Below, piece after piece: positions 1-8,715 of a DNA stretch of 59,471 bases. Made by a program: the position numbers and the translations under genes. Position 1 is the stretch's first letter, and each line of letters starts with the position of its first letter. The stretch spans positions 1-59,471 of the forward strand of contig DUCS01000040.1 of the NCBI GenBank assembly GCA_012959695.1, written 5' to 3'. The notes beneath the pieces are model-generated. The model searched no databases, was not told the origin of the DNA, and was given only the letters and a program-made list of their open reading frames with translations. The DNA is from Cycloclasticus sp. (GTDB lineage Bacteria; Pseudomonadota; Gammaproteobacteria; Methylococcales; Cycloclasticaceae).

Positions 1-118
1 TTGAAAGGTCATACAGTTTAGTCATGGGTGATAATGCTTGTTATTCGTTGGTGGCGCTATTGTAGCGTTAAAAAGGCCTATGTTGCAGCACAAAAAAAAT
101 CGTGTATTTCCTTGAAAA

Positions 119-173
119 TAAGGAGGTGATGTCTTAGGCTAGCGTGCTTAAATTAAGACGTTTAATTCGATGA
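119..173 (+). promoter_or_regulatory. Perfect anti-SD complement and possible leader minicistron upstream of the SDHAF4 gene
   Basis: Bases 119-130 read TAAGGAGGTGAT, a 12-nt perfect complement of the 3' end of 16S rRNA. No long gene starts at the usual distance. An ATG at 129 gives only Met-Ser-stop. A GTG at 144 opens nine codons ending in TGA at 171-173, which overlaps the ATG (170) of the next gene as ATGA. A translated leader feeding the SDHAF4 gene by termination-reinitiation would explain the layout, because that gene has no good ribosome site of its own. The site is seen directly; the leader function is inferred. I could not identify a promoter in bases 1-118, which hold only a small CGCTA/TAGCG hairpin at 55-67. 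Confidence 0.4.
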
Positions 174-331
174 ATGAGAAAGTAAATAAAGTTGAGCCAT
201 CTGATAAAGATGATGCCAACAAAGATATCGATAAGACGCTTGAGGAAACGAAAGAAATTAACGGTCGAAAAGGATTGGAACCAACTCGCTATGGCGACTG
301 GGAAAAAAACGGCCGCTGTATTGATTTTTAA
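170..331 (+). CDS. Succinate dehydrogenase assembly factor 4 (SDHAF4/DUF1674) small protein
   Basis: The gene encodes 53 residues. The C-terminal half carries the DUF1674 signature GLEPTRYGDWEKNGRCIDF, nearly identical to the end of mitochondrial SDHAF4 proteins. The N-terminal 30 residues are charged and low in complexity (Lys, Asp, Glu), as usual for the family. In eukaryotes SDHAF4 binds the FAD-loaded SdhA subunit, shields it from oxidants and promotes SdhA-SdhB assembly; the same role is inferred here. It is the first gene of the sdh operon, 37 nt before sdhC. The ATG at 170 is the only ordinary start, since an in-frame stop lies at 149-151. Its start overlaps the stop of a putative nine-codon leader. 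The family call is strong because the motif is unmistakable. Confidence 0.88.
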   Translation: MNEKVNKVEPSDKDDANKDIDKTLEETKEINGRKGLEPTRYGDWEKNGRCIDF

Positions 332-368
332 TCCACTTAAATAATATTTCACTTCGAAGAGGTTTCAT

Positions 369-764
369 ATGAGTAGCAGTAACAGACCACTCTCACCACA
401 TTTAGATGTTTATAAATTGCCTTTATCGGCTGTCATATCAATTGTACATCGTGGCACGGGTGCTTTTTTGACGATGGGTACGCTTGTTCTTGTTTGGTGG
501 TTAATGGCATTGGCTGGCGGCGAAGAAGCCTTTATGTCAGCGCAGTCCTTTATGGGTAGCTTTTTTGGCAGATTGATATTATTTGGATGGTCTTTCGCTT
601 TGTTCTTTCATTTGTGCAACGGCGTAAGGCATTTGATTTGGGATGCGGGTTATGGCTTTGAAAAAGACACGGTTGAAAAATCATCGTTAATGGTACTGGG
701 TGCCGCTGGTTTTTTAACGTTCTTTATTTGGATTATCGCGTTTTCATTTGGCGTAGGGGCATAG
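369..764 (+). CDS. sdhC: Succinate dehydrogenase cytochrome b556 subunit
   Basis: This 131-residue protein is the larger membrane anchor of complex II. With SdhD it holds haem b and the ubiquinone site in the inner membrane. Three hydrophobic helices are visible (about 33-50, 67-86 and 105-127). The family signature HRGTG is at 27-31, and His81 in the HLCNGVRHLIWD stretch fits the axial haem ligand (His84 in E. coli). The ATG at 369 follows a GAAGAGG ribosome site. The gene ends one base before sdhD starts, so the two are probably translationally coupled. Confidence 0.96.
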   Translation: MSSSNRPLSPHLDVYKLPLSAVISIVHRGTGAFLTMGTLVLVWWLMALAGGEEAFMSAQSFMGSFFGRLILFGWSFALFFHLCNGVRHLIWDAGYGFEKDTVEKSSLMVLGAAGFLTFFIWIIAFSFGVGA

Positions 765-765
765 C

Positions 766-1146
766 ATGAGTTTAAGATCACCACTTGGACAAGCTAAAGG
801 GCTGGGTTCAGCAAAAGAAGGTTTACATCACTGGTGGGCGCAACGTGTGACGGCTATTGCGCTTATTCCTCTTACCGTTTGGTTTGCATTTAAAGTTGCC
901 ATTCTTAGTATGTCTGATTATCAGACGGTGCTTGAGTCTATCGGCTCACCTTGGTCAGCTGCGCTGATTGTGTCTTTAATCGTCGCCGCTTTTTATCATG
1001 CAGCCTTGGGTATGCAGGTGATTTATGAAGACTACGTGAGCCATAAAGGCTTTCGTATCGCCGCTATCATAGTGACTAATTTATTAATGTTTTTACTAGG
1101 TGCTGCTGCGATTATCGCCATGGTACGTATTGCCCTTGGAGGCTAG
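766..1146 (+). CDS. sdhD: Succinate dehydrogenase membrane anchor subunit
   Basis: This 126-residue partner of SdhC has three predicted membrane helices (about 28-48, 64-86 and 97-123). His78 matches the second haem ligand and Asp89-Tyr90 match the quinone-pocket Asp82-Tyr83 of E. coli SdhD, with the same 12-residue spacing from the histidine. The ATG lies one base after the sdhC stop. The last codons contain GGAGG (1138-1142), which serves as the ribosome site for sdhA. Confidence 0.95.
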   Translation: MSLRSPLGQAKGLGSAKEGLHHWWAQRVTAIALIPLTVWFAFKVAILSMSDYQTVLESIGSPWSAALIVSLIVAAFYHAALGMQVIYEDYVSHKGFRIAAIIVTNLLMFLLGAAAIIAMVRIALGG

Positions 1147-1152
1147 AGTTTG

Positions 1153-2946
1153 ATGGATATTAAAGATTACAAAATAACCGAACACAAATATGACGTAGTT
1201 GTTGTTGGCGCCGGTGGTGCTGGTTTGCGCGCCACGTTTGGTATGGCTCAAAAAGGTCTTAAAACAGCCTGTATTACCAAGGTATTCCCAACACGTAGCC
1301 ATACGGTTGCTGCTCAAGGTGGTATTAGTGCTGCGTTAGGAAATATGGGTAAAGATGATTGGCGCTGGCATATGTACGACACCGTCAAAGGGTCTGATTG
1401 GCTGGGCGACCAAGATGCAATAGAATATATGTGTCGTGAAGCGATTCCTGCGATTGTAGAATTGGAACATTACGGTGTGCCGTTCTCACGTACGGAAGAG
1501 GGTAAAATTTACCAACGTCCTTTTGGTGGCATGACGACTAATTACGGTGAAGGTACTGCGCAACGTACGTGTGCAGCAGCTGATAGAACAGGCCATGCGA
1601 TTCTTCACACCTTATATCAACAATCTTTAAAACACGATGCTGAGTTCTTTATTGAATATTTCGCGCTCGATTTAATTATGGATGACGACGGTGTATGCCG
1701 TGGTGTATTAGCGCTTAAAATGGATGACGGAACATTGCATTTGTTCCGTTCACATATGGCGGTGATGGCAACCGGTGGCTATGGTCGTTCATACTTCTCA
1801 TGTACCTCTGCTCATACCTGTACGGGTGACGGCAATGCGATGGCATTACGTGCTGGCTTGCCACTACAAGATATGGAATTTGTTCAATTCCATCCAACCG
1901 GTATTTATGGCTCAGGTTGTTTAATTACAGAAGGCGTGCGTGGAGAGGGCGGTTATTTAACGAACTCTAAAGGCGAACGTTTCATGGAACGTTACGCGCC
2001 AAATGCTAAAGATTTAGCATCGCGTGATGTGGTAAGTCGTTCAATGACAATTGAAATTAACGAAGGCCGCGGCGTGGGCCCAGATGGCGATCATATCTTC
2101 CTTCACCTTGAGCATTTAGGGCCTGAAGTGATTGATGAGCGCTTACCAGGCATTGCCGAAAGCGCGAAAATCTTTGCTGGTGTGGATGTTAGCAAAGAGC
2201 CTATTCCTGTGTTACCAACGGTTCATTACAACATGGGCGGTATTCCAACTAATTATAAAGGTGAAGTAGTTACGCTAAAAGGTAAAGACCCCGATACGAT
2301 CGTTGAAGGGTTGATGGCCATTGGCGAAGCAGCTTGTGTATCCGTACACGGTGCGAATAGGCTGGGTTCAAACTCACTGCTTGATTTGGTGGTATTCGGG
2401 CGCTCTGCAGCGATTAGAGCAGCTGAGGTGGTTAAGCCAGGTACTGATCATCCGGATTTGGTTGAAACGGCTTGCGATAAAGCGTTGACGCGTTTAGATA
2501 AGTTTAGAAACGCTGATGGCTCTAAGAAAACATCTGAAATTCGTTTGGACATGCAAAAAACCATGCAAGCGCATGCTGCTGTGTTCAGAACAGGCGAGTC
2601 GATGAAAGATGGTGTTAAGAAACTGAGAAAAGTCATCAAGTCATTTGAAGATGTCTCTGTGTCTGATCGTTCATTAATTTGGAACACTGATTTAATTGAA
2701 ACAATGGAGTTAGATAACTTATTGTCTCAAGCGGCAGTGACCATTGAAGGTGCGCTGAATCGGGAAGAAAGCCGTGGCGGTCACGCCCGTGAAGATTTCC
2801 CTGATCGTGATGATGACAAATGGCATAAGCACTCTATTATGTGGTTTGACGAAAAGAATAAAGTAAAAATCAAGTACCGCCCTGTGCATATGTACACATT
2901 GTCGGATGACGTTGATGTTGTGCCGCCTAAAAAGCGCGTTTACTAG
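1153..2946 (+). CDS. sdhA: Succinate dehydrogenase flavoprotein subunit
   Basis: This 597-residue catalytic subunit oxidises succinate to fumarate and passes electrons through FAD to SdhB. The dinucleotide-binding GAGGAG motif is at residues 19-24, and His50 in the SHTVAAQGG stretch is the expected site of covalent FAD attachment. The conserved HPTG and REGG-type active-site segments ([20 protein letters not shown]) and the capping region are intact. I place the start at ATG 1153, 10 nt after GGAGG. A TTG at 1150 would add one residue and cannot be excluded. The length is normal for the family. Confidence 0.96.
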   Translation: MDIKDYKITEHKYDVVVVGAGGAGLRATFGMAQKGLKTACITKVFPTRSHTVAAQGGISAALGNMGKDDWRWHMYDTVKGSDWLGDQDAIEYMCREAIPAIVELEHYGVPFSRTEEGKIYQRPFGGMTTNYGEGTAQRTCAAADRTGHAILHTLYQQSLKHDAEFFIEYFALDLIMDDDGVCRGVLALKMDDGTLHLFRSHMAVMATGGYGRSYFSCTSAHTCTGDGNAMALRAGLPLQDMEFVQFHPTGIYGSGCLITEGVRGEGGYLTNSKGERFMERYAPNAKDLASRDVVSRSMTIEINEGRGVGPDGDHIFLHLEHLGPEVIDERLPGIAESAKIFAGVDVSKEPIPVLPTVHYNMGGIPTNYKGEVVTLKGKDPDTIVEGLMAIGEAACVSVHGANRLGSNSLLDLVVFGRSAAIRAAEVVKPGTDHPDLVETACDKALTRLDKFRNADGSKKTSEIRLDMQKTMQAHAAVFRTGESMKDGVKKLRKVIKSFEDVSVSDRSLIWNTDLIETMELDNLLSQAAVTIEGALNREESRGGHAREDFPDRDDDKWHKHSIMWFDEKNKVKIKYRPVHMYTLSDDVDVVPPKKRVY

Positions 2947-2964
2947 GCTAAAGGAGAGATAGAA

Positions 2965-3750
2965 ATGGCTGAATTTACACTTCCAAAAAACTCTGTGGTT
3001 CAAGAGGGTAAAACGTACCTAGCAGCAGAAGGCGTTACCAATGTTCAAGAAGTCCATGTGTATCGCTGGGACCCTGATACAGGTGAAAATCCACGTGTTG
3101 ATATCTATAATATTGATTTAGATACCTGTGGCCCGATGGTGCTGGATGCAATCATCAAAATTAAAGATGAAATTGACCCAACATTAACGTTCCGTCGTTC
3201 ATGCCGTGAAGGTATTTGTGGCTCTTGTTCAATGAATATCAATGGTCGTAATACACTGGCTTGTACTAAAGATATTGGTGAGATTGATGGCCCGATTAAG
3301 ATTTACCCATTACCGCATTTACCCGTGGTTAAGGATATCGTGCCTGATTTAACGCATTTTTATGCGCAATACACATCCATCAAACCTTGGATTCAATCAA
3401 CAACACCGCCACCACCTGATAGAGAACGCCTTCAATCTAAAGAAGACCGTGCCCAATTGGATGGTTTGTACGAATGTATCTTATGCGCGTGTTGTTCAAC
3501 ATCCTGCCCTAGTTACTGGTGGAATGGTGATCGTTATTTAGGCCCCGCTATTTTATTACAAGCGTACCGTTGGTTAGCAGATTCACGTGATGAAAATGCC
3601 GGTGAGCGTTTAGACGAACTAGAAGATCCGTTTAAATTGTACCGTTGTCATACCATTATGAACTGTACAGAAACGTGTCCTAAAGGCTTGAACCCAGCTA
3701 AAGCGATTGCTGAGATCAAGAAGTTATTGGTTGAGCGCAAAATAGCGTAA
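2965..3750 (+). CDS. sdhB: Succinate dehydrogenase iron-sulfur subunit
   Basis: This 261-residue subunit relays electrons from FAD to ubiquinone through three Fe-S clusters. An N-terminal ferredoxin domain holds the [2Fe-2S] cysteines ([10 protein letters not shown], then a later Cys in NTLAC). The C-terminal domain has two cysteine clusters ([12 protein letters not shown] and [12 protein letters not shown]) for the [4Fe-4S] and [3Fe-4S] centres. A good AAAGGAGA ribosome site lies just before the ATG. The stop TAA shares its last base with the ATG of sdhE. Confidence 0.97.
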   Translation: MAEFTLPKNSVVQEGKTYLAAEGVTNVQEVHVYRWDPDTGENPRVDIYNIDLDTCGPMVLDAIIKIKDEIDPTLTFRRSCREGICGSCSMNINGRNTLACTKDIGEIDGPIKIYPLPHLPVVKDIVPDLTHFYAQYTSIKPWIQSTTPPPPDRERLQSKEDRAQLDGLYECILCACCSTSCPSYWWNGDRYLGPAILLQAYRWLADSRDENAGERLDELEDPFKLYRCHTIMNCTETCPKGLNPAKAIAEIKKLLVERKIA

Positions 3751-3986
3751 TGTCCGAAAAATCAAAGCTCCTTTGGCGTTGCCGACGTGGCGTAAAGGAG
3801 CTTGATGTTTTATTTACTCGGTTTGTCGAGCACTCATACGACTCGCTAACGGAGAGTGAAAAGAGAGCATTTGATAAGTTACTAAAAATAGAAGACCCAG
3901 ATATTTTGGCTTATATGTTGTACGGTGAGAAACCTTTAGAATCTGACGTGGCGGATATCGTTGAAAAAATCCATACCAACGTTTGA
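3750..3986 (+). CDS. sdhE: SDH flavinylation/assembly factor SdhE (SDHAF2 family)
   Basis: This 78-residue helical protein of the YgfY/CptB/SdhE family helps attach FAD covalently to SdhA. The diagnostic RGxxE motif is at residues 13-17 (R-G-V-K-E), followed by LD. The gene starts on the last base of the sdhB stop (TAATG), so translation is coupled to the SDH subunits. Its 3' end overlaps the proposed start of ygfX by 26 nt. The pairing with ygfX matches the arrangement in enterobacteria. Confidence 0.93.
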   Translation: MSEKSKLLWRCRRGVKELDVLFTRFVEHSYDSLTESEKRAFDKLLKIEDPDILAYMLYGEKPLESDVADIVEKIHTNV

Positions 3987-4404
3987 TGTCAGTTTAAAAG
4001 TCTCAAATAAACTTAAGTTCACTGTTGCGGTGACATTTTGTCTTGCAATGGCATCCTTTTGGATTAATGACTTGAACAGATGGATTCAAGTAATCTTAAC
4101 CGTCATATTATTGTTGTTTGTCGGCCCAGTTTATCGCTCTATTATTAGCTATAAGAGGATATGTAAAATCCACCTTTTGTCAGATGGGTGTTGGGAGTTG
4201 GTGGATTTTAAAGGTAAATCTGAAATTTATATTTTAAAAAACTCCAGCGCCATACTCGGCTCATTCTTTTTTTTACATTTCCAAAACAAAAGCAAAAACA
4301 TTAATTTGGTGCTAGCTCAAGACTCAATTACGGATGATGAATCAAGAAAGTTAAGGTTAACGATGAGGGTTTACAATAGCCAGTTAATGAAGGCTAAGGT
4401 TTAA
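3961..4404 (+). CDS. ygfX: YgfX/CptA-family membrane protein
   Basis: This 147-residue protein has two adjacent hydrophobic helices (about 18-34 and 40-57) followed by a soluble domain, the architecture of YgfX (CptA). The sequence match is weak, but the position directly after sdhE is characteristic. In E. coli YgfX has been described as a membrane toxin affecting cell shape, neutralised by or acting with SdhE. That function is not shown here. The start is uncertain: the longest frame uses TTG at 3961, 26 nt inside sdhE, and no ATG follows within the N-terminal region. The 3' end overlaps the convergent nadB by 11 nt. Confidence 0.7.
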   Translation: MKKSIPTFDVSLKVSNKLKFTVAVTFCLAMASFWINDLNRWIQVILTVILLLFVGPVYRSIISYKRICKIHLLSDGCWELVDFKGKSEIYILKNSSAILGSFFFLHFQNKSKNINLVLAQDSITDDESRKLRLTMRVYNSQLMKAKV

Positions 4405-5995
4405 GTACAGTATCTTTTTTAAAATTAATGTCGTCTAGTTCTGGGTAATCCAACGTGTAGTGCAAGCCCCGACTTTCTTTTCGTAGTAGTGCGCTATCAA
4501 TAATTAATTCGGCTGCATTGACCAAATTTCTCAATTCTAAAAAATCACTGGTCACATGGAATTTTCCGTAATACTCGTTAATTTCTTGATTCAGCAATGT
4601 GATTCGATGTTTAGCGCGTTCTAAGCGCTTAGTGGTTCTAACAATGCCAACATAGTCCCACATGAATTGGCGTAATTCGGCCCAGTTATGAGAGACAACA
4701 ATGGCTTCGTCAGAATTTATAACTTGAGAGTCATCCCAGGGTTCAATACTAGATGCTGTCGTGGCTGACTTAAGAAAAGAGCATATATGCTCACTTGACT
4801 GTTTCGCAAAGACTAAGCACTCCAAAATTGAGTTACTGGCCATTCTGTTAGCACCGTGTAATCCAGTGAAGGCTGTTTCACCAATGGCGTATAGCCCCGT
4901 TATATCAGTAAGTCCATTTTTATCTGTCATCACACCGCCGCAGGTGTAATGCGCAGCAGGTACGACGGGCAATGGGTCTTTTGTCATGTCAAAACCAAAT
5001 TCAAGGCACCGTTCATATAACATTGGAAAATGCGACTTTGTAAATTTCGCTGTGCGGTGACTAATGTCTAAATACACAGAGGGGATGCCTAAACGCTTCA
5101 TTTCATGATCTATTGCCCGAGCGACTATATCCCTAGGAGCTAGTTCTGCACGTTTATCGAAATTTGGCATAAAGCGCGAACCATCCGGTAGTAATAGCAA
5201 CCCGCTTTCACCCCGTACAGCTTCGCTGATTAAAAAGGATTTTGCTTGGGGGTGGAATAAGCAAGTTGGATGAAACTGCATGAACTCCATATTGGCAACG
5301 CGGCAGCCAGCACGCCATGCCATCGCTATGCCGTCGCCAGTTGAAACGTCTGGATTGCTGGTATACAAATAAACTTTGCTGGCGCCGCCAGTGGCTAACG
5401 TTACACAGGGTGCTTTCATGCTGATGACAACGTCTTTTTTGGCGTCTAAAACGTAGCAGCCAGATATACGACTTTCATCAGTATTTTTTTGCTCAGTGGT
5501 GACTAGGTCAATAACATTGTGATGTTCAAAAATTTCGATATTAGACCGTGCTACCACTTGGTCACTAAGAGCTGTTTGTACAGCACGACCCGTCGAATCA
5601 TCTGCGTGCACAACGCGGCGATGCGAATGCCCGCCTTCTTTAGTTAAATGGAGCTTATTTTTTGAGGTGAATTTATTATCCGTTGAAAACTGAACGTTGT
5701 TCTCCATCAACCAGTCAATGCTTGCTTTACCCTTAGATACAACCAATTCGACGATTTCTTCATGGCATAAACCGGCACCCGATTTAACTGTGTCAGCTTG
5801 ATGAGAGCTAAGGGAGTCTATTTCATCTAGCACAGCGGAGATCCCGCCTTGTGCATAATACGTGCTGCCTTCAGACATGCTTAACTTCGATAAAATAGCG
5901 ATTTGTAGGTGAGACGGGAGGGATAGAGCTAACCCGAGTCCAGCAGCACCACTGCCAATAATAATGACATCATAAGTAAACGAATTATTTGGCAT
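4394..5995 (-). CDS. nadB: L-aspartate oxidase
   Basis: This 533-residue FAD enzyme oxidises L-aspartate to iminoaspartate, the first step of de novo NAD synthesis, and uses fumarate or oxygen as acceptor. It is a homologue of SdhA. GSGAAGLGLAL (about 13-23) binds FAD, and the YYAQGGISAVLDE segment lacks the histidine that carries covalent FAD in SdhA, as expected for NadB. Active-site signatures QFHPTCLFHP, SEAVRGESG and HYTCGGVMTD are present. A helical C-terminal domain with the ESRGLHYTLDYP motif completes the protein. It is divergent from rpoE. Confidence 0.95.
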   Translation of the reverse strand: MPNNSFTYDVIIIGSGAAGLGLALSLPSHLQIAILSKLSMSEGSTYYAQGGISAVLDEIDSLSSHQADTVKSGAGLCHEEIVELVVSKGKASIDWLMENNVQFSTDNKFTSKNKLHLTKEGGHSHRRVVHADDSTGRAVQTALSDQVVARSNIEIFEHHNVIDLVTTEQKNTDESRISGCYVLDAKKDVVISMKAPCVTLATGGASKVYLYTSNPDVSTGDGIAMAWRAGCRVANMEFMQFHPTCLFHPQAKSFLISEAVRGESGLLLLPDGSRFMPNFDKRAELAPRDIVARAIDHEMKRLGIPSVYLDISHRTAKFTKSHFPMLYERCLEFGFDMTKDPLPVVPAAHYTCGGVMTDKNGLTDITGLYAIGETAFTGLHGANRMASNSILECLVFAKQSSEHICSFLKSATTASSIEPWDDSQVINSDEAIVVSHNWAELRQFMWDYVGIVRTTKRLERAKHRITLLNQEINEYYGKFHVTSDFLELRNLVNAAELIIDSALLRKESRGLHYTLDYPELDDINFKKDTVLKP

Positions 5996-6097
5996 TTAAA
6001 TTTAGTTGCTTGAGCTATCCGTTAAAGGTGATAATGAAAAAAAACAGAATAAATTATACGGGTTAATAAATAAATTGCTTTTTTATCTTCAACAATT

Positions 6098-6124
6098 GAA
6101 CTCCTTACTGATGCCGTTGTCTTT
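6098..6124 (+). promoter_or_regulatory. Candidate sigma-E-type autoregulatory promoter of rpoE
   Basis: GAACTC at 6098-6103 is followed, after 16 nt, by TCTTT at 6120-6124. The sigma-E consensus is GAACTT, 16-17 nt, TCTGA, so the -35 element matches 5 of 6 bases and the -10 element 3 of 5. It lies 45 nt upstream of the rpoE ATG, where an autoregulated promoter is expected. This is a pattern match only. Confidence 0.35.
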
Positions 6125-6168
6125 AGAGCAAGACGGTAGATTATTTGTTCAGCCTGGTGGGTTTGTAT

Positions 6169-6741
6169 ATGTCTGATTCAGATGATCAGTTGTTAGTTGC
6201 AATGGTAAAAGAGGGCAATAAAAAAGCCTTCGATAAGTTGGTGATTAAGTATCAGCAACGTATTATTCAGTTGGTTGCGAGATATGTTCGTGACACAAGT
6301 GAAGCGCAGGATGTTGCACAGGAAGCGTTTATTAAGGCTTATAAAGCGCTGCCAAATTTTAGAGGTGAAAGTGCCTTCTATACTTGGCTTTATCGTATCG
6401 CAGTTAATACGGCAAAGAATTACCTAGTAGCACGAGCACGAAGGTCCTCTGGCAACGAAGTAGATGTGGCTGATGCGGAAAATTATGAAGGTGCATTTCG
6501 TCTCAAAGAGACAGATACGCCAGAACATTTACTGCTAAGCGATGAAATTAGAGTGACGATTCAACAAGCCATTGAGGCGTTACCGGAAGAGTTAAAAAAA
6601 GCGATTAGATACAGAGAACTTGATGGAATGAGTTATGAAGAAATCGCAACTGAGATGGAGTGCCCTGTAGGCACGGTGCGTTCTAGAATCTTTAGAGCTC
6701 GAGAAGCGATAGATAAGATTTTAGAACCTTTACTAAATTGA
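6169..6741 (+). CDS. rpoE: RNA polymerase sigma-E factor (RpoE/AlgU)
   Basis: This is a 190-residue extracytoplasmic-function sigma factor for envelope stress. Region 2 is clear (DVAQEAFIKAYKALPNFRGES, with WLYRIAVNTAKNYL), followed by an acidic linker and region 4 (LPEELKKAIRYRELDGMSYEEIA and the GTVRSRIFRARE recognition helix). The start at ATG 6169 gives MSDSDDQLL, close to the family N-terminus, and has GGTGGG just upstream. An in-frame TTG at 6145 would add eight residues but matches nothing in the family. It is the first gene of a five-gene operon with its anti-sigma system. Confidence 0.96.
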   Translation: MSDSDDQLLVAMVKEGNKKAFDKLVIKYQQRIIQLVARYVRDTSEAQDVAQEAFIKAYKALPNFRGESAFYTWLYRIAVNTAKNYLVARARRSSGNEVDVADAENYEGAFRLKETDTPEHLLLSDEIRVTIQQAIEALPEELKKAIRYRELDGMSYEEIATEMECPVGTVRSRIFRAREAIDKILEPLLN

Positions 6742-6755
6742 AATGAGACTGGGCA

Positions 6756-7226
6756 ATGAGCGAAACACATAAAGAACAAATATCCTCTTTACTTGACGAT
6801 GAATTAGATTCGATTGAAACGAGTGAGCTTATTAAAGCGCTCGAAAGTGATCAAGGATTAAATAAACAATTTGATCGGTATGCACTTATCCGCGATGCAT
6901 TAAATGAAGATGTTGTTGTTCATCAAGAATCATTTTTAAAGAGTGTGCAAGAGGCGTTAGTTGTTGAACCGACAGTGTTAGCGCCAAGAAGTGAAAAACG
7001 TAAAAACAATAGCTATGTGGCGGTTGCTTTGGCTGCTTCAGTGGCTATATTTTCAGTTGTTATATTTGATATTGGCTCATTTAATAACACACCTGCACCT
7101 TTACAGTCTGTCGCGTCGCTTGAAGCACAAGTTGACGAAATGTTAGCCCTTGAGGAACAACGAAACGCAGACATGTTACAAGGTGAGCCAACGTCTGACG
7201 TGCAGTTTGTCACCTTTGAGAAGTAG
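6756..7226 (+). CDS. rseA: Sigma-E anti-sigma factor (RseA/MucA)
   Basis: This is a 156-residue inner-membrane anti-sigma factor. The cytoplasmic N-terminal domain begins KEQISSLLDDELD, the typical RseA/MucA sigma-binding opening. One membrane helix lies at about 87-104, and the short C-terminal periplasmic tail is where site-1 proteolysis would act on stress. It starts 14 nt after rpoE, and RseB follows, so the sequence supports the standard signalling cassette. Sequence conservation of this family is low; the call rests on the N-terminal motif, topology and position. Confidence 0.9.
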   Translation: MSETHKEQISSLLDDELDSIETSELIKALESDQGLNKQFDRYALIRDALNEDVVVHQESFLKSVQEALVVEPTVLAPRSEKRKNNSYVAVALAASVAIFSVVIFDIGSFNNTPAPLQSVASLEAQVDEMLALEEQRNADMLQGEPTSDVQFVTFEK

Positions 7227-7292
7227 TTAGGTTTTATAAAACGCCACTAATCAGTCGTTTGTTTACGATGCTAATCGTTTAAGCTGATTTGC

Positions 7293-8225
7293 ATGAAACT
7301 ATTTTTCTCCCTACTGTTTTTTATCGCCTTACCAAACATTGCTTTAGCGATCGAGAGTGCGCCTAGAGAGCTTTTGGCTCGAGTCGTTAACCAATTAGAG
7401 TCGCAGTCGTTTAGGGCAAGTGCTGTTTATATTCGCCCTTCAGGCATGGAAGCTATTGATATAGAACGCATTGAGCAGTTTGAGCGTATCACTTATAACA
7501 ACGAGCCCATTCATCAGCGTATTAGGACTCCATTAAAAGAAGTTCTTGTGTTGCCAGCAAAGCAGTCTTTTACAGAACATCGCGGAAAAATGATTTTCAA
7601 TTCATTAAGCGAACTTCATAAAAACCCAAGCAGAACCAATCAAGTTTACAATTTATTTGTCAGCGAACATTTTGACCGAGTCGCGGGCAAAGAAGCAACT
7701 CGGTTATCCATCATTTCCATCACGCAAGATCGTTATAGTTTTATTCACTGGGTTGATGCTGACAGCTACATTATTTTAAGAACAGACGTGCTTGATGAAA
7801 ACGGTGAATTAATTGAACGGATGGTTTTCACCTCGTTTACATTAAAAGACAATCAGCAGTGGCTAGGTAAAAAATCAACACAGTATGAAGGTGAAAAACA
7901 ACAGCTGCTTACTTATGTTGAAAAAACGGATTCAGGAAAGGTACGGTTTACTTGGTTGCCGGCGGGCTTTGACGTCGAGTCGATCGAAGCCGTGTATGAT
8001 AAGACGCAAGCTGTATCGTATGAGAGAGTTGTTTTGACTGACGGGTTTGCATTTATTGACGTTTACACGCATAAAACCGCACATAATGCTAAGCTAACTA
8101 GGGGTCAGCAATTAGACACCTTGCACGTTTATAAGGGTGTTGTCGCGGGTCAAGAAGTGAGCCTTGAAGGACAAGTACCTTATGCGATACTGCAGAAAAT
8201 CGCACTTAATATAAAGCCAAAATAG
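7293..8225 (+). CDS. rseB: Periplasmic sigma-E regulatory protein RseB/MucB
   Basis: This 310-residue periplasmic protein has a clear signal peptide (residues 1-19, ending NIALA). The LolA-like large domain starts with the usual ESQSFRASAVYIRP segment, and the smaller C-terminal domain contains LPAGF and the LTDGFAFIDVYTH segment. In the family, RseB binds the periplasmic tail of RseA, blocks its cleavage, and senses lipopolysaccharide or mislocalised lipoproteins. It lies between rseA and rseC in one operon. Confidence 0.94.
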   Translation: MKLFFSLLFFIALPNIALAIESAPRELLARVVNQLESQSFRASAVYIRPSGMEAIDIERIEQFERITYNNEPIHQRIRTPLKEVLVLPAKQSFTEHRGKMIFNSLSELHKNPSRTNQVYNLFVSEHFDRVAGKEATRLSIISITQDRYSFIHWVDADSYIILRTDVLDENGELIERMVFTSFTLKDNQQWLGKKSTQYEGEKQQLLTYVEKTDSGKVRFTWLPAGFDVESIEAVYDKTQAVSYERVVLTDGFAFIDVYTHKTAHNAKLTRGQQLDTLHVYKGVVAGQEVSLEGQVPYAILQKIALNIKPK

Positions 8226-8228
8226 ACA

Positions 8229-8672
8229 ATGATTGAAGAAGCGGCGACGGTCAAATTTGTAAAAGAGCAATCTGTGAAGGTGCTCACAACAAAAAGCTCG
8301 GCTTGCAATCAGTGCAACGAAGTTGGTTCGTGTTCAACGTCAGTCTTAGCGAAATTTTTTGGTAATAAAGAAATTGAACTGCAGTTATTTTCTGATATTC
8401 CCTTGAAAATCGGTGATGAAGTTTTGTTGGGCATTGAAGAGACTGTCTTTATTCGTTTAACGGTTCTTATTTATTTTTTACCCCTCTGCAGTTTGCTTAT
8501 TTTTGCAACGTTAGGTCAGTTTGTTGTTGAGCTATTTGATGTTAGTAACGAATCCCCCGTTATTTTAGGTGCAATGATTGGTTTTGCCAGCTGCTACTTT
8601 GCTATAAAGTTTTATATTAAATATTATTTTGGCGCCGAAAAAATCAACCCCGTCATATTGAAAAAGCTTTAA
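8229..8672 (+). CDS. rseC: SoxR-reducing/RseC family protein
   Basis: This 147-residue membrane protein has an N-terminal cytoplasmic region with a cysteine cluster (C-x2-C-x5-C at about 27-36, ACNQCNEVGSCSTS). Two hydrophobic helices follow (about 75-97 and 106-124). That is the RseC/MucC layout. In E. coli RseC is tied to sigma-E control and to the Rsx complex that re-reduces SoxR; the exact activity is not settled. It starts three bases after the rseB stop. Confidence 0.93.
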   Translation: MIEEAATVKFVKEQSVKVLTTKSSACNQCNEVGSCSTSVLAKFFGNKEIELQLFSDIPLKIGDEVLLGIEETVFIRLTVLIYFLPLCSLLIFATLGQFVVELFDVSNESPVILGAMIGFASCYFAIKFYIKYYFGAEKINPVILKKL

Positions 8673-8715
8673 TATCGCCCCATACCTTATACATGATTTT
8701 AAAAAGGAGTTTGTG

